Source: Heterohyrax brucei
Lineage: Eukaryota; Chordata; Mammalia; Hyracoidea; Procaviidae
Assembly (NCBI GenBank): GCA_028571685.1
Contig: CM053141.1
Location: 69,549,833 to 69,613,832 of the forward strand
DNA length: 64,000 nt
Direction of reading: 5' to 3'
Each line of letters opens with the position of its first letter. The stretch's first letter is position 1. A program made the translations under genes and the position numbers. The notes beneath the pieces are model-generated. The model was not told where the DNA came from. It ran no database searches and worked only from the letters and a program-made list of their open reading frames with translations. Below are positions 35,166 through 46,719 of the stretch, piece after piece.

Positions 35166-36310
35166 TCTACTCTTTTTAAGTAAATATTTTGGAAAAAGAT
35201 CACATAGCAAATTAGGTCCTTATTTAACAATTTCTGTACATACAATTCAGTGACATAGGTTACAACCTTTATAGTGTGTCAGCTGTTTTAGTCATCTGGT
35301 ACTGCTCTAACAGAATTACTGCAAGTGGGTGGCTTTAGCAAAGAAAAGTTTATTTGTGCACAGTCCAGTAAGGTTCAGCTCCAGGGGAAGGCTGTCCCTC
35401 TTTGTCAGCTCTGGAGGAAGGTCCTTGTGTTGCATCAGTCTTTGGTCGGGGAGCATCTTGGCACAAGAACCTCAGGTCTGAAGGACGTGCTCTTCTCCCG
35501 GTGCTGCTTTCTTCATGGCATGAGCTTCCCAACTCTCTTCTTGCCTCCCTTTCCTTTGTATCTCCTGTAGCATGAAAGGATAAAGGATCGTGCAAGCCAT
35601 ACTCCAGGGAACTTCTCTTTACAATGGAACAAGGGTGGAGCCTTAGGGAGGGATTTACAGTCCCATCCTAATCCTCTTTAACATACAGCATAGGAAAATG
35701 ACAAAACGGAGGACAATCCTAAAATATTGGGAATCATGGCCCAGCCAAGTGTCTGCACACATTTTTTAGGGGACGCAGTGCCATCCATGACATCCAGCAT
35801 TCACATTGTTTCTATTCTGGTTGCTCTGTTTGCATTAACCAAGGTGATATTAGTTCTTTTAGGAGCCACTCTGTTTCTTTGCTGATAGGTGACTACCAGG
35901 AGTTCTTTGAGTCTCAAATGTAAAGGGTGTTTCAGGGTAACTATTTGAGGGTTCCCCTGGTGTCTTCTGATTTAGTAAGTCGGTCTTTTTTTTTTTTTCC
36001 TTGTAGAAATTTGAGCTTCCTTCTACAATTTTCTCTCATTCTGTCTGGAACCATCTATAGTGTTCTGGTTGGAACAGAGTTGGCAGTGGTAGCGGGAAAC
36101 CATGGAATTCTTTTTGCCTCAAGATCAATGAGGATCCTGTAGAATTTTGGTCTTGTAGACTAGTTTCTTCCTTGAGTCTTGGTTTCCTTTTTTCTCTTGT
36201 GTTTTAGATACATAAAGACCAATAATTGTTATCTTAGATGACTGTTTGTAAGTTTTTAAGACTTAAGATGCTATTGACCAAACTAGGATTTAGACCATCA
36301 TGAGCTATGT
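35166..36310 (-). repeat. L1 3' UTR, reverse, nested in RTE and interrupted by an LTR
   Basis: The text catacaattcagtgacatag (35235) and, after the LTR, cattcacattgtttctattc and ctcaagatcaatgaggatcc belong to the same reverse L1 3' UTR type seen at 49371-50470. RTE sequence resumes at about 36311, but the right edge is approximate. Confidence 0.6.
35284..35792 (-). repeat. MaLR-type solo LTR, reverse, nested in L1
   Basis: It begins tgttttagtcatctggtact and ends gcagtgccatccatgaca, a full-length young-subfamily LTR of 509 bp. L1 sequence continues on both sides. Confidence 0.85.
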
Positions 36311-36826
36311 TATGCAAACTAAGATCTCCAAGACTGTGTGTCAAATCTGTTCTTGAGATGGTTTCAAAAGTCAGGTGCAATATAGTTTAAAGTCATACTT
36401 GGCTCTTACAGACTTGTTCTAATTTTCTTCAGCTTCAACTTGAACTTGTAAATAAATAATTGATAGTCTGTTGTGCAGTTGGCTCCTGGCCTTGTTCTGA
36501 CTGATGATATTGAGCTTCTCTATTATTTATCTCCACAGATATAGTTGATTTGATTTCTTCATATACCCTCTGGTGAGGTCCACATGTGTAGTCATTTTTT
36601 ATGTTTTTGAAAAAAAAGGATTTCCAATGAATAATTCCTTGGTCATATGAAATTCTATCATGAGATTCCCAGTGTCATCTCTGTCACCCAGGTACATATT
36701 TTCCAACTAATGATCCTTTGTCTTAGTTTTCGGCTTTTGAATTCCAGTCACCAGAGATTATCAATGCATCTTGATTGTGTCTTTGATCAATTTCAGGTGA
36801 CATAAGTTAGTAACAATCTTAAGGTT

Positions 36827-37350
36827 TATCATGGATTGAATTGTGTCCCTCCTCCCAAATAATAGATGTAGCCATGTGGCTGGGCCATGATTCTCAGTAT
36901 CTTGTGACTGTCCTCCGTTTTGTGGTTTTACTATGCTGTAAAAGCATTAAGATAGGACTGTAAATCCCTTTATAAGATCAGCTCCCTGCTCCACTGTAAA
37001 AGGAGTTTCCCTGGAGTATGGCTTGCCCTACCCTTAATCCTTTCATCCTGCAAGAGATAAAAGGAAAGGGAAGCTGGCTGAGAATTGAGAACCTCGTACC
37101 ATCGAGAAAGCAGCACCATGAGAAGAGCACGTTCTTCAGACCTGAGGTTCCTGCACCAAGACGCTCCCTGGACAAAGACTGATACAATACGAGACTTTCC
37201 TCTAGAGCCAGCAAGGGGAAGAACCTTCCCCTGGAGCGACGTCCTGAATTTGGACTTGTAGCCTACTGGACGTATGAGAATAAACCTTCTTTTGTTACAG
37301 CCATCCACTCTGTGGTATTTCTGTTAGAGCAGCCCTAGCTGACTAAAACA
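36827..37350 (+). repeat. MaLR-type solo LTR nested in RTE
   Basis: It opens ttatcatggattgaattgtg and closes gctgactaaaaca, 524 bp, with poly(A) signal aataaa near 37281. Flanks aggtt and agttt (4 of 5) may be its target duplication. Confidence 0.85.
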
Positions 37351-38127
37351 AGTTTCTTCATCTTTGACCGTAGTGGTTTGTGTGTAAATGTCAATAGTTG
37401 TTATATTAACTAGTTTTCCTCGTGGGAATATGAGTATTATCTCACTACTGATAGCATTGTATTTCAGGATAGATATTGAAAAGTTCATTTTTGATAATGG
37501 ATGTGACGCAATTCTTCTTCAGTGTGACATTCTTGACGTAGTAGACCATATGATTGTCTGATTTAAAATGACCCGTACCAGTCCATTTCAGCTCACTAAT
37601 TGCTTGAGGTATTGCTTTTTATGTGTTTCATTTCATTTGGATGAGTTCCAGTTTTCTTTGATTCATGCTTTGTGCATCCCATGGTCTGATTACTAATTGA
37701 TGTTTTCTACTCATTTTGTTTGTACCACATCAGGAAACAAAGATCCTGAAAGCTTGATTCTATCCCTGCCATTAAGGTAAACCCTAAATTTAAGAAGGCA
37801 GTGCTAACCTAGTCATATTTTGAATGCCTTCCAACTTGAGCAGCTCATCTTCCAGTATTTTATCAGTTAGCATTCCGCAGCTATCCATAACATTTTCACT
37901 GGCCAGTCCTTTTTGGAAGTAGACCATCAGGTCCTTCTTCCTAGTCTGTCCTTCTCTGGAAGCTCGTTGAGAATGTGTCCATCGTGTGTGATGCGGGTGG
38001 TGTTTGAAATATTGGTGGTATAGCTTCTAGTATCGTAACAACACGCAAACTACCATAGTCTAACAGGGTGACAGGTAAGTGGTAGAAGTCAAAGTAACTG
38101 AAGCTTTTGTATGGATTCCTAGGCTTT

Positions 38128-38340
38128 AAGAGAAGTCTTATTGGATGGTACAAGTTTTTAACATGTGTTGGCAGCCAACTGAAAATTTGGAAGTTTGAGT
38201 CTACCCAGAGGTACCTCAAAAGGTACCAGTGATCTAATTCTGAAAAAGTCAGCCACTAAAAAGCCTGTGGAGCACAGTTCTACTCTGACACACATGGTCA
38301 TTGTGATTTAGAATTGATTTGGTGGCAACTAGACGTTTTT
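38128..38340 (+). repeat. AfroSINE-type SINE, longer variant
   Basis: It carries ttggcagccaactgaaaatt, gaaaaagtcagccactaaaa, tggagcacagttctactctg and the 3' core gatttggtggcaacta. It matches the variants at 26128 and 40241 in layout. Confidence 0.7.
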
Positions 38341-39319
38341 AGGCTCTAAGAAATTACCAAAGTTACAAGTTTCAGTAGTACTGATTTTGGCCAATGACTG
38401 TATTTATATTTTTAAGAATCAAAGAAGGGATGTCAAGTAAAGTAGATTAAACTATGACTGAATTTTGGCCATACCTGTTTTTTATTTTTGGTCATTTTTT
38501 TTAATACTCTAGTTCTTTAGTTTGGCACTAGGCCACCATTTCTGGTAGAGTAAAGAAATGACTTAATACTGAAAAGCATCTGTATTCTCATGACCTGTTC
38601 ATTTGTAGATGTAACATTAAAACTTTCTTTTTAAATCATGAAGTGGTTAAGAAGCATTGACATTGGTTAATAGGAATTGACAAGATCAAACCTCAAAACT
38701 GAGAAAAAATATAAGCAGTGTCACAGTAAGAGCATTGCATTCCTCAGATTCAGGTTATACAATTCAGCCTCTGTTTCACCTAAGAGTTCCTCTTTTGTTT
38801 TTATTATTTGGCATGTCAGTGGAATAAAATATTATATGACTGGATTGTTTGAAAATGCTCTGCTTTTTTTTCTCACGAACGTGGCTGGAAAAAGTGTCTT
38901 TGAAATCTTCTTTGATCATTGTTAGTTTTTTAACCAATGATGGGATACGTTTGTCAGCATGGGCAAATACCAAGATTTGTGGCCATCAGTGCTGGTTTTG
39001 GCATCCTGCCGTGTTTTAAAGGAAATACTTGTTTTCTTATTTGGATGTAGCAGTAAAGATAAATTTTGTATGTTAAATTTTTAGGTAACATTTGATATAC
39101 CAAATCAATGTAATTACATACACATGTAAGTTATGGCAGCATTAAAACTGTCATCCAGCTGATGAAATAGAACATTCACAACATTGTTGCATTTATTTAA
39201 GCAACCAGTAACCTAAGCAAAAGGTAACCAATCATTTTTGGGTTCTTAACTTCCACAAGATCCCAGCTGACTGCTAATTTCTTTTGAAAGAATTATTAAT
39301 CTCAGTATTGTAAATCTGT

Positions 39320-39960
39320 ATTAGTTTTGTCATTTTAACCAAACTAAGCATACAATTCAGTGACATTAATTTATATTCACCTGGTTGCACAGTCATCACT
39401 GCTATCTTTTTCTAAACATTTTTCATCGCTTCAAACAAAAAGTACCCTTCAGGCTCCTCCTTTTCCCCCATCTCCTGGTAGCTAGCGATAAACTTTTGAC
39501 TCTGTTTCCGATCCTGGATATTTCGTTTAAATAGAGCCATCCAATAATTGTCCTTTTGAACCTGACTCATTTCACCTAGTGTGATGATTTCAAGGTTCAT
39601 TCATGTTGTACTGTGTATCAGAACTTTTCTTATGGCTGAAAATTGTTCTTCTGTATGTATGCTCATTTTGTTTATCCATTCACCTGCTCATGGACATACG
39701 GGTTGTTTTCATCTTTTGACCACTGTAAATAGTGCTTCAATGAATATTGGTGTACAAGTGTCTCTTTTGATTCCAGAAAAGTTTTTGGGTTTTTTTTGGA
39801 TATACAGCTACAAGAAGACTTGCTGGGTTATGTGCTAATTCTGTTTAATATTTTGAGGCATACTAACTTGTTTTCCACAGCAACAGATCCACTTTACATT
39901 CCCATGATCTATGGGTTACAGTTCTAAATTTCTGCGCATCCTTTAAACATATTTTAGACA
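39320..39960 (-). repeat. Ancient L1M-type LINE, reverse
   Basis: It reads in reverse through the ORF2 end and 3' UTR: aaggttcattcatgttgtac, tttgtttatccattcacctg, tggacatacgggttgttttc and attttgaggcatactaactt. Confidence 0.75.
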
Positions 39961-40240
39961 GGTGTTTAAAAGCCTTTATCTGTGAAGTCCAATGGCTTGG
40001 CTGTCTCAGTGATAGTTTGTGTGACTCTATGTTGTTCCTTTGGATTGTCCATCCTTCTCTGTTTCTCTGTATGTCCTATAACTCTTTTTTGTAAACAGTA
40101 GATTTGAATAATATAATGTAACTATGGCAGTTAGATTTTCCCGTTTCCCACAGCCTTTTCTTTTGTTGTTGAAGGCTATACTAATGACTTTTCCAAACTG
40201 TCTTTGGAACACCTGTATTAGTAGATGTATGTTTTCCCTG

Positions 40241-40432
40241 AGGAGGAGCCCTGGTGGTACAGTGGCTCAGTGCTTGGCTGCTGACTGAAAGGTTGTGGTT
40301 GTAGGAGAAGGCTGTGTGTGGTAGTCTGCTTCTCTAAAGATCCAGCCTTGCAAATCCTGTGAAGCAGTTATATTCTGTCTTATGGGGTCACTATGAGTTG
40401 GAATTGACTTAACAGCAGAGTCTTGGTTTAAA
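40241..40432 (+). repeat. AfroSINE-type SINE, longer variant
   Basis: It begins ggagccctggtggtacagtg, then tggctgctgactgaaaggtt, and ends tcactatgagttggaattga then cttaacagcagag. Confidence 0.8.
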
Positions 40433-41022
40433 TTAGCAGGTGTTCACTGAAGTCTCCGTGAAAGACAAGCTTCCAGTCTTTGCAGGTTAGCCCTGTGTTG
40501 TGACATTCATCAGCACTTGGCCAGGTTTACATTGGGTCTAGAAAATTAGCCTGAGGCAAAAGCTTAGTATTTTCTCAGGTCTTTTCTAGGCGCTTGTCCT
40601 GCCCTGGGATTATGGGTGACTTTCTAAATTCTCTGGATATATTTTAGGCACTTCTGAGTGTCCCATGTTCCTAAAGAAACTGTCTCCTCAAACATCTTCG
40701 CTTTCTGTAGCCCCAGGATTTCTATTGTGCGTCTCAACTGCTCTCGCCCCAGGCAACTACAGACCTGTCAGTGTGTGTCTCTAAGATGAATGAAACAGAG
40801 ACTTGTACTTAGTGTCCGTTCTTACGGTTGCCACTGGACAAGTTTGAACAGACTTGTGCAGTACTTTGTGCACGAGGTGTGGTCTGCTCTTTTCAAAACC
40901 CAGGATGCAGGTCTCAAGCTACAAATGTGAGTTGCACTTTAAGTCATTGGTTGAGGATGGGCATGGTCTTGTAACGAAAAGCTACAAAGCTTCCCTACTG
41001 TCTTCTTGAGATCTCTATTGAT

Positions 41023-41177
41023 TGAAAACTCTGGTGGCATAGTGATTAAGTGTTCCAGCTGCTGTTTAGAAGGTTCAAATCCACCTCCTGCTCCTTGGAA
41101 ATTCTACAGGGCAGTTCTATTCTGTCTTAGAGGGTTGCTACGAGTCAGAATCAACTTGATGTCAATGGATTGGGGTT
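41023..41177 (+). repeat. AfroSINE-type SINE, first of a pair
   Basis: It reads gaaaactctggtggcatagt, aggttcaaatccacctcctg and gttgctacgagtcagaatca then acttgatg. A second copy in the same orientation starts about 10 bp later. Confidence 0.85.
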
Positions 41178-41187
41178 TGGCTTATTG

Positions 41188-41347
41188 ATTAAAAACTCTG
41201 GTGGTGTGATGGTTAAGAACTATGCCTGTTAACCAAAATGAGGGCAGTTCAAATCCAGCCGGCACTCCCTAGAAGCTCTATGGGACAGTTCCACTCTGTC
41301 CTTTTGAGTTGCTATGAGTCAGAATGGACTCAACAGCAACAAGGCTT
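41188..41347 (+). repeat. AfroSINE-type SINE, second of a pair
   Basis: It reads aaaaactctggtggtgtgat, gcagttcaaatccagccggc and gctatgagtcagaatggact then caacagcaac. Confidence 0.85.
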
Positions 41348-41479
41348 TATTGATTAATTAATTTGCTTGGTGGCTGTGAACCCTCATGTACCTGAGTTCT
41401 GACAAGGTTAGTTCTGACAGTTTCTGCTTATTTTTGGGTGTTTCTTTGGAGAACCAGATGTTATGCTTTTTATTTCACT

Positions 41480-42430
41480 ATGTAGAGTCATCACCTCTCC
41501 AATTTGTTTATTTTTACTGCTATAAAATATTCTACTCTGTAAATATATCACCATTTATTAATATATTTTATTGGTGATGGAAATCTGGGTTATTTCAGTT
41601 TTTTCTATTACAGATACTGTTGCTGTGAACAGTTGTACAGTTTTGCTGTGGATACTTGCAGAAGTATCTCTAGCTAAATAGAAAGGTAAGGGATGAGGAG
41701 GAGGATATACTAGGTTGCAGAGAATGTGAACTTCAACTTTACAAAATAAATACTGAGTTTTCCTCCAAATTAGTTACTATTATTTGTAATCAGTTTACAA
41801 CCTTAAGAGCAATGCAGAAGCATTTCCACTGATCCACATCTACATAGAAACTTGATTTTGTCAACCGTCTTAATTTTTGCCAGTCCTATGAGTATGAAAT
41901 ATTATTGTGATTTTCATCTGTATTTCCCTAATTATCAGTGATGTTGTGCATCTTTGCATATAGCCTTTTTGCCACCGTGTTTCTTCTGAAATATCTCTTC
42001 TCATACCACTGAACTATTTTCTGGAGGAATGTTTGTCTTTTTTATTGATTGTACTAGTTGTGTATAATCTCAGATACTAATGTTTTGCTGGTTTCATGTA
42101 CTGAAATTTTCTTTTCTCGGTATTTATCTTTTTACTTTGTTTATGCTAGACTTTTTGATAAAGAGAAAGTCTTTACTTTTACCAAGTCAAATTAATTAGC
42201 CTTGTACTTTATAATTAATACTTTCTGTCCAAAATACATTTCTGCCTACACGTCACAAAAAATGTTCGGGTACAAATTTCTGAAAAATCAAATGCTCAGC
42301 CTTTAAGTATTAAATATACAAGAAAATGTTGTTCAGTTTGGTGGAAACAAAGATATCCCACTTTAGTTTTCTCTTTTGTGTATAATCCATGTCCCAGCAC
42401 CAGTTAATTACTCAAGGCCTATTTTCTGGA
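41480..42430 (-). repeat. Ancient L1M-type LINE, reverse
   Basis: Reverse ORF2 text is visible (tttttgccagtcctatgagt, ttcatctgtatttccctaat, cacgtcacaaaaaatgtt). It may belong with the fragment at 39320-39960, split by SINEs. Confidence 0.6.
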
Positions 42431-42462
42431 TCTGGCACTAACTGGTTTCTTAGTTTGATTCA

Positions 42463-42603
42463 GTGCCGACCAGCCAAGTACCGTCGAGTAGGATCCGACT
42501 CATGGCGACCCTAGGGGCCAGAGTAGAACTGACTCCTGGAGTATTCAAGGAGTGCCTGGTGGATTTGAAGTGCCAACCTTTTAGTTAGCAGTGGTAGCAC
42601 TTG
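42463..42603 (-). repeat. AfroSINE-type SINE, reverse
   Basis: The reverse core gtaccgtcgagtaggatccg, actcatggcgaccctagggg and ggtggatttgaagtgccaac are clear. The junction near 42603 leads into L2- or MIR-like text (gcatttactaaatgcttact). Confidence 0.8.
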
Positions 42604-43614
42604 GTTCAGTGAGCATTTACTAAATGCTTACTTTATACCAGGTACCATGCCAGAGGTGCAAAACGGAATCAAATGTAATACCTCTCCCCCATAAGACATT
42701 AATGTACTGTCTGTGTGATTTCTGGCAAGCACTTATATCGACCAGCTTTGTGGCTTTTTAGAAAGTCTCCATTTCTCAGCCTGAATTTCCTTAGAGAGAT
42801 ATTACTAGTGTCACTAGCTACAATGAGAGAGAGGTAAGAAGACGTCAGCACACTGATTAGTCTTATTCTGTATTATAATTTAGTCAGCAAATTACTTGTG
42901 GAGATTTTGAAACATGACTGTGCATTATTTGATACTCCCCACACTGAAACGTGTTGTCTAAGTTTCTTTCCCTTGAATAAGAATGGTTGCAGTAAATGGC
43001 AAACCAGTATAGTGTGGCAGAAATGATGCTGTGTAACTTCAGAGCTAAGTCACAAAATACAATGCAGCTTCTGCTTGATTCATTGGGAAATTTGTGTTGG
43101 AGTCCTGTGCCTCCACAAAAGAAATCCTGCCATGCTAAAGTTCCATGCTGTGAGAAGCTACAAATAAAGACCATGTGAAGAGACTACATGAAAAGAAAGA
43201 GATGCTTGTTTAGTCCTCATCTGCCTCAGCCTCAGACAGTGTGTATCTGGAACCACGTGGGCGACTCTGACAGAACTGTACAGTTGGTCCACAACCACTA
43301 CTATGAGGAATAGTAGAATGGTGGTTGTAGTTGTAAGTTACTGCAACCATTATTGAGTATAGATCTTCTTGCACAAAGAACTTAAAAGGAAAGAAATTCA
43401 CATTTTTATTTAGCAGTTATTCATATGGTATAGTATCTTGCATTATTTGTTCAGCATTCAGAGTGAGTAAGTATGTTGAAAGGGTACAATTCCACCATAC
43501 CCTTTTCCTAATTTTAAATCATGCATTATTCCCTTGTTTTGTTTAAATTACTGCCTCTTGGTCTATATACATCCTCGTGCATGAGGGAACTCTGTCCCTG
43601 AAATTCAGGGAGGT

Positions 43615-44085
43615 TGTTGAGACGACTGTGTCCCAAAATTGTTTTATCTAATGATCAGACCCTGCCATCGCTGAAAACAGTTTAGTAGGCCCCACCCCAT
43701 ATGACCATAAAACCATAAATAACTGTAAGGGTCTTCCCTACCCTCCTAATTGAAAGATCTTCCCTTATCAAAATCTTGACCATAAATAAACCTTAGCCCT
43801 TCCCCTTCTTCCTTGTTCAGACCCTAAGTCCCCTAACCAGAATTTCTTGCTACTCCTCTTTCTTTCAGTATCAAACCATAAGCCCCCCCTCCCCTCAGCC
43901 CCCTTCCCCCCCATCACCGCTCACTACCTCCCTGAAACTTTAAAACCATAAAAAACCTGCCCTACTAGGGAGGGGCAGGGCTGAGCCACGGGGCACAGGC
44001 ACCACTCTTTCTCTTCCAATAAACCTCACTGGACCCTTGTACTGATGTGTCTCTGCCTCTGTTTCAGGCCACCCTCTCCTCAACA
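43615..44085 (+). repeat. Endogenous retrovirus solo LTR, TGTTGAG/CTCAACA ends
   Basis: The 471-bp element opens tgttgagacgactgtgtccc and closes ccctctcctcaaca, with 7-bp perfect inverted termini. It contains a pyrimidine- and C-rich U3, a tttaaaaccataaa promoter-like stretch near 43938 and a poly(A) signal aataaa at 44018. A related copy in reverse lies at 51024. It is probably gammaretrovirus-like (ERV1 class), inferred from layout only. No viral gene is present. Confidence 0.75.
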
Positions 44086-44124
44086 ATGAGCACAGTTAAG
44101 TGCCTGAAATTCTCATTCCTTGCA

Positions 44125-45085
44125 AGGTTATCCATAATTTGTTATGATCCATATAGCTGAATGCCTTTGCATAGTAAATAAAACACAAGTAAACATGTTT
44201 TGTGATACTCTCTGCTTTCAGTCATTAGCCACCTGAGAACAGCAATGATTTCCTTAGTTCCACATATTCTTCTGAACCCAGCTTGAATTTGTGGCTCTTC
44301 CCTGTTGATGTACACCTGCAGCAACTTTTGAATACTCTTCAGCCAAATTTTACTTATGTGTAATATTAATGATATTATAAGATAATTTCCACAGCCTCTT
44401 GGCTCATCTTGTAATCAATATACATATGGATCTCTTCTAGTCAGTTGGACCTATAGCTGTCTTCACATTTCCATAGCATAGACAAGTGAGAGCTTCCAGC
44501 ATTCCATCCATTTGTGGAAATATCTCAGTTGGTATTCCTTCAGTTGCTGGAGCCTTGTTTTTCACCATGCCTTCAATGCAGCTTAGACTTCTTCCTTCAG
44601 TACCATTGGTTCTTAAATTTGATCTTGAATTTGCACATAAACAATTCATGATCTGTTCCACAATTGGCTACTGACCTTATTTTAACTGATACATGAACTT
44701 TTCTATGTGTCTTTTTCTGCAAATGTAGTTGATAAGATTTCTGTGTATTCCATCTGGTTAGGTCTGTGTATGTAGTCACTGTCTTATGCTGTTGAAAAAC
44801 CATATTGCAGTGAAGAAGTCACTGGTCTCAGAAAACTCTGCCATGCAATCTCTGACTTTATTTCTATCATCAAGGCCATGTTTTCCAGCTACCAATCCTC
44901 CTTTTATTTCCAACTTTTGCATTTCAGTCACCAGTCATCTTTGATCAGTTTCACACTGCAAAGAAGTCAGTAAAAATCTTCCATTTCTTCATCTTTGACC
45001 TTAATAATTGGTGTGTAAATTAGAATAATTAACTTGTCTTCTGTTAAGGTAATGTCATAAGCTCTGTTGTGCCGGCTTTTTTGTT
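44125..45085 (-). repeat. RTE-type LINE, reverse, mid-ORF2
   Basis: The minus strand encodes fragments of RTE RT (IQAGFRRICGTKEIIAVL near 44270 and APATEGIPTEIFPQMDGMLE near 44540), followed by upstream ORF2 and endonuclease text. Many stops and indels are present, and parts are deleted. Confidence 0.8.
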
Positions 45086-45301
45086 TATTTTTAAAATGTT
45101 GCTATAAAAAAGTGAACATAAATCACTTCGTAGTCACAGAGGAGGGAGGGTAGGTGCAAGTGGCAAACAAACAAAAGGTGCGAACCGTTTTCATAAAGAT
45201 ACAGTAAAACTCTTTCTGTAGAACTTGGCATAAATAGATGCTCAGTAAATATATATGAAATGGACCTCTGCTAGCCCCAATTAAAATATGATTTCATCTG
45301 T

Positions 45302-46062
45302 TGTTAGGGTCCGGATTTCAAGATGCGACACAGTTTCCTTTTAAAAGTTAAGTTTTATTAAAAACGTGCCCAATTAAAAAAGGAGCTGGTGCACCAGGGA
45401 CGCACTCCAAACTACGCAGAGCAGGAGGCAACCCCCAGCTTCCCTAGCATGCAGCGTTTAAACCGTGAAACCACAAAGCAGGGAGGGGGAGCTGACTTTT
45501 GCATTGATTGGCTGAGGCCATATGGAATTTCTGTAAGTTACAAAATATAGTCGTTAGTGAATGTTTCAGCCACATCAAATTCCTGTTAGTTGTAAAATGT
45601 GGTCGTTAGCAAATGTTTTAGTAGATTGTGGTCAAGGTCTAGGGGTCATTTGCAAGGCTGTCTACAGGCTTTGTCTTGTGGCAGACAGATGTTTTGCAAG
45701 ACAAAGGTGAGATTACTCTATGGTATTTTCTGCTATTAAGTTGTTTCCTGGGGCTTTTCTACTTTAATATCTTGAATTTTTACTGCACCCTTCCTCAAAA
45801 TGGAGTCACTTATGTCTCATTTCAACAGTCCAATAGTGTTCCCTTCTCTGAGTGTCCTTACTCAATCAGTAGCTAATGCAAAAGCAGGGAGTCTTGTGAG
45901 GACAACTTGAGTTAGTAGTCAGCAATGGGCCTTTCCAGCCCAGGAATCCAGAGAGCTGCCTAAGAATACCCTCAACTTGAAACTGGAGGCTGAAATAGCC
46001 TCCCTGTCAGGGGTGCTCAAAGCTAAGGGACCTGATAGACATTCTTTCAGATCACCCTAACA
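45302..46062 (-). repeat. Endogenous retrovirus solo LTR, TGTTAGGG/CCCTAACA ends
   Basis: The 761-bp element starts tgttagggtccggatttcaa and ends gatcaccctaaca, an 8-bp perfect inverted terminus. In reverse orientation it has a poly(A) region (aataaaacttaac in the minus strand, near 45350). No viral coding region is attached. No convincing target duplication is seen. Confidence 0.75.
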
Positions 46063-46396
46063 CAAAAGGAAAGACATGACCTCCACATTGCACAAATGCC
46101 AGGAGGCAGTGCTAGTGTGCGGCCCTCTGTAGTCTCCACTGTAGATTCTCTGAACTGTAGACAGTAAATGACTCCTTTTGTCTTGATAAAACCTATGATA
46201 AAAGAATCAAGCAGGAGGCCTGGAGGATGGAGAAGTAACTTGTGTTTGAGCATTATTCTTCCAGGTTACTGGCCGAGGAGTCTAATACCACTTTGTTTTC
46301 CTTGATGGCCAGTGATGGCCTGCAAGATTGTGAGGGCCACCTCCACCCAGTCGACCTAAACTCAGTTGACCAGCTCATCCTGTTGTCACCACCCTG

Positions 46397-46537
46397 CTGA
46401 CCTCCACTCAGTTGACCCCCAAATCCTATCCAAATTGGTCAGGCAAAGTCTGAGTATTTAAAGGGAAAGACCATATGCATATGTAGGGAACAGTGTGGGC
46501 AGTTGGGGCTCTTGGGGGTCAACTGAGTGGAAGTCAG
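46397..46537. repeat. Inverted repeat, 26-bp arms, 89-bp loop
   Basis: The left arm 46397-46422 (ctgacctccactcagttgac...) and the right arm 46512-46537 are reverse complements with one mismatch, centred on GTCAACTGAGTGG. Related gttgacc and gtcgacc motifs recur just upstream at 46350-46372, so the arms may belong to a larger palindromic repeat. Confidence 0.85.
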
Positions 46538-46654
46538 CTGGATGGAAGCCAGCTGGGCTGTGGAGGTGTTACGGAGGAGTTACAGGATGGTCATGTTGTA
46601 ATGTGGCACACTGGGCAGAATTAGAAACTAAACAAAGAGTTTGAAGAATTTTTT

Positions 46655-46715
46655 ACCACTGTGATTTGGGGAAGCTCATTTAACCTCAGTTTTCGTATCT
46701 GTAATATGAGACTAT
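46655..46715 (+). repeat. MIR-like fragment
   Basis: The text gggaagctcatttaacctca and cgtatctgtaatatgagact is MIR-core-like. Confidence 0.55.
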
Positions 46716-46719
46716 GTAA

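Larger units (their letters stand above)
33443..38059 (-). repeat. Long RTE-type LINE, reverse, with four nested insertions
   Basis: Pieces of one reverse RTE lie at 33443-33861, 34042-35165, about 36311-36826 and 37351-38059. The minus strand at 34420-35042 encodes RT and linker text (ARYKSPGTDRIQTEMFQQ, PKKHDPTEYRNY, WLEELKKKFKP). The element ends near 38059 with the reverse of the RTE 5' end (caacacgcaaactaccatag). Its frames are broken. Inserted into it are a SINE, an L1 3' end that itself holds an LTR, and another LTR. Its own 3' end is missing at the left. Confidence 0.75.
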
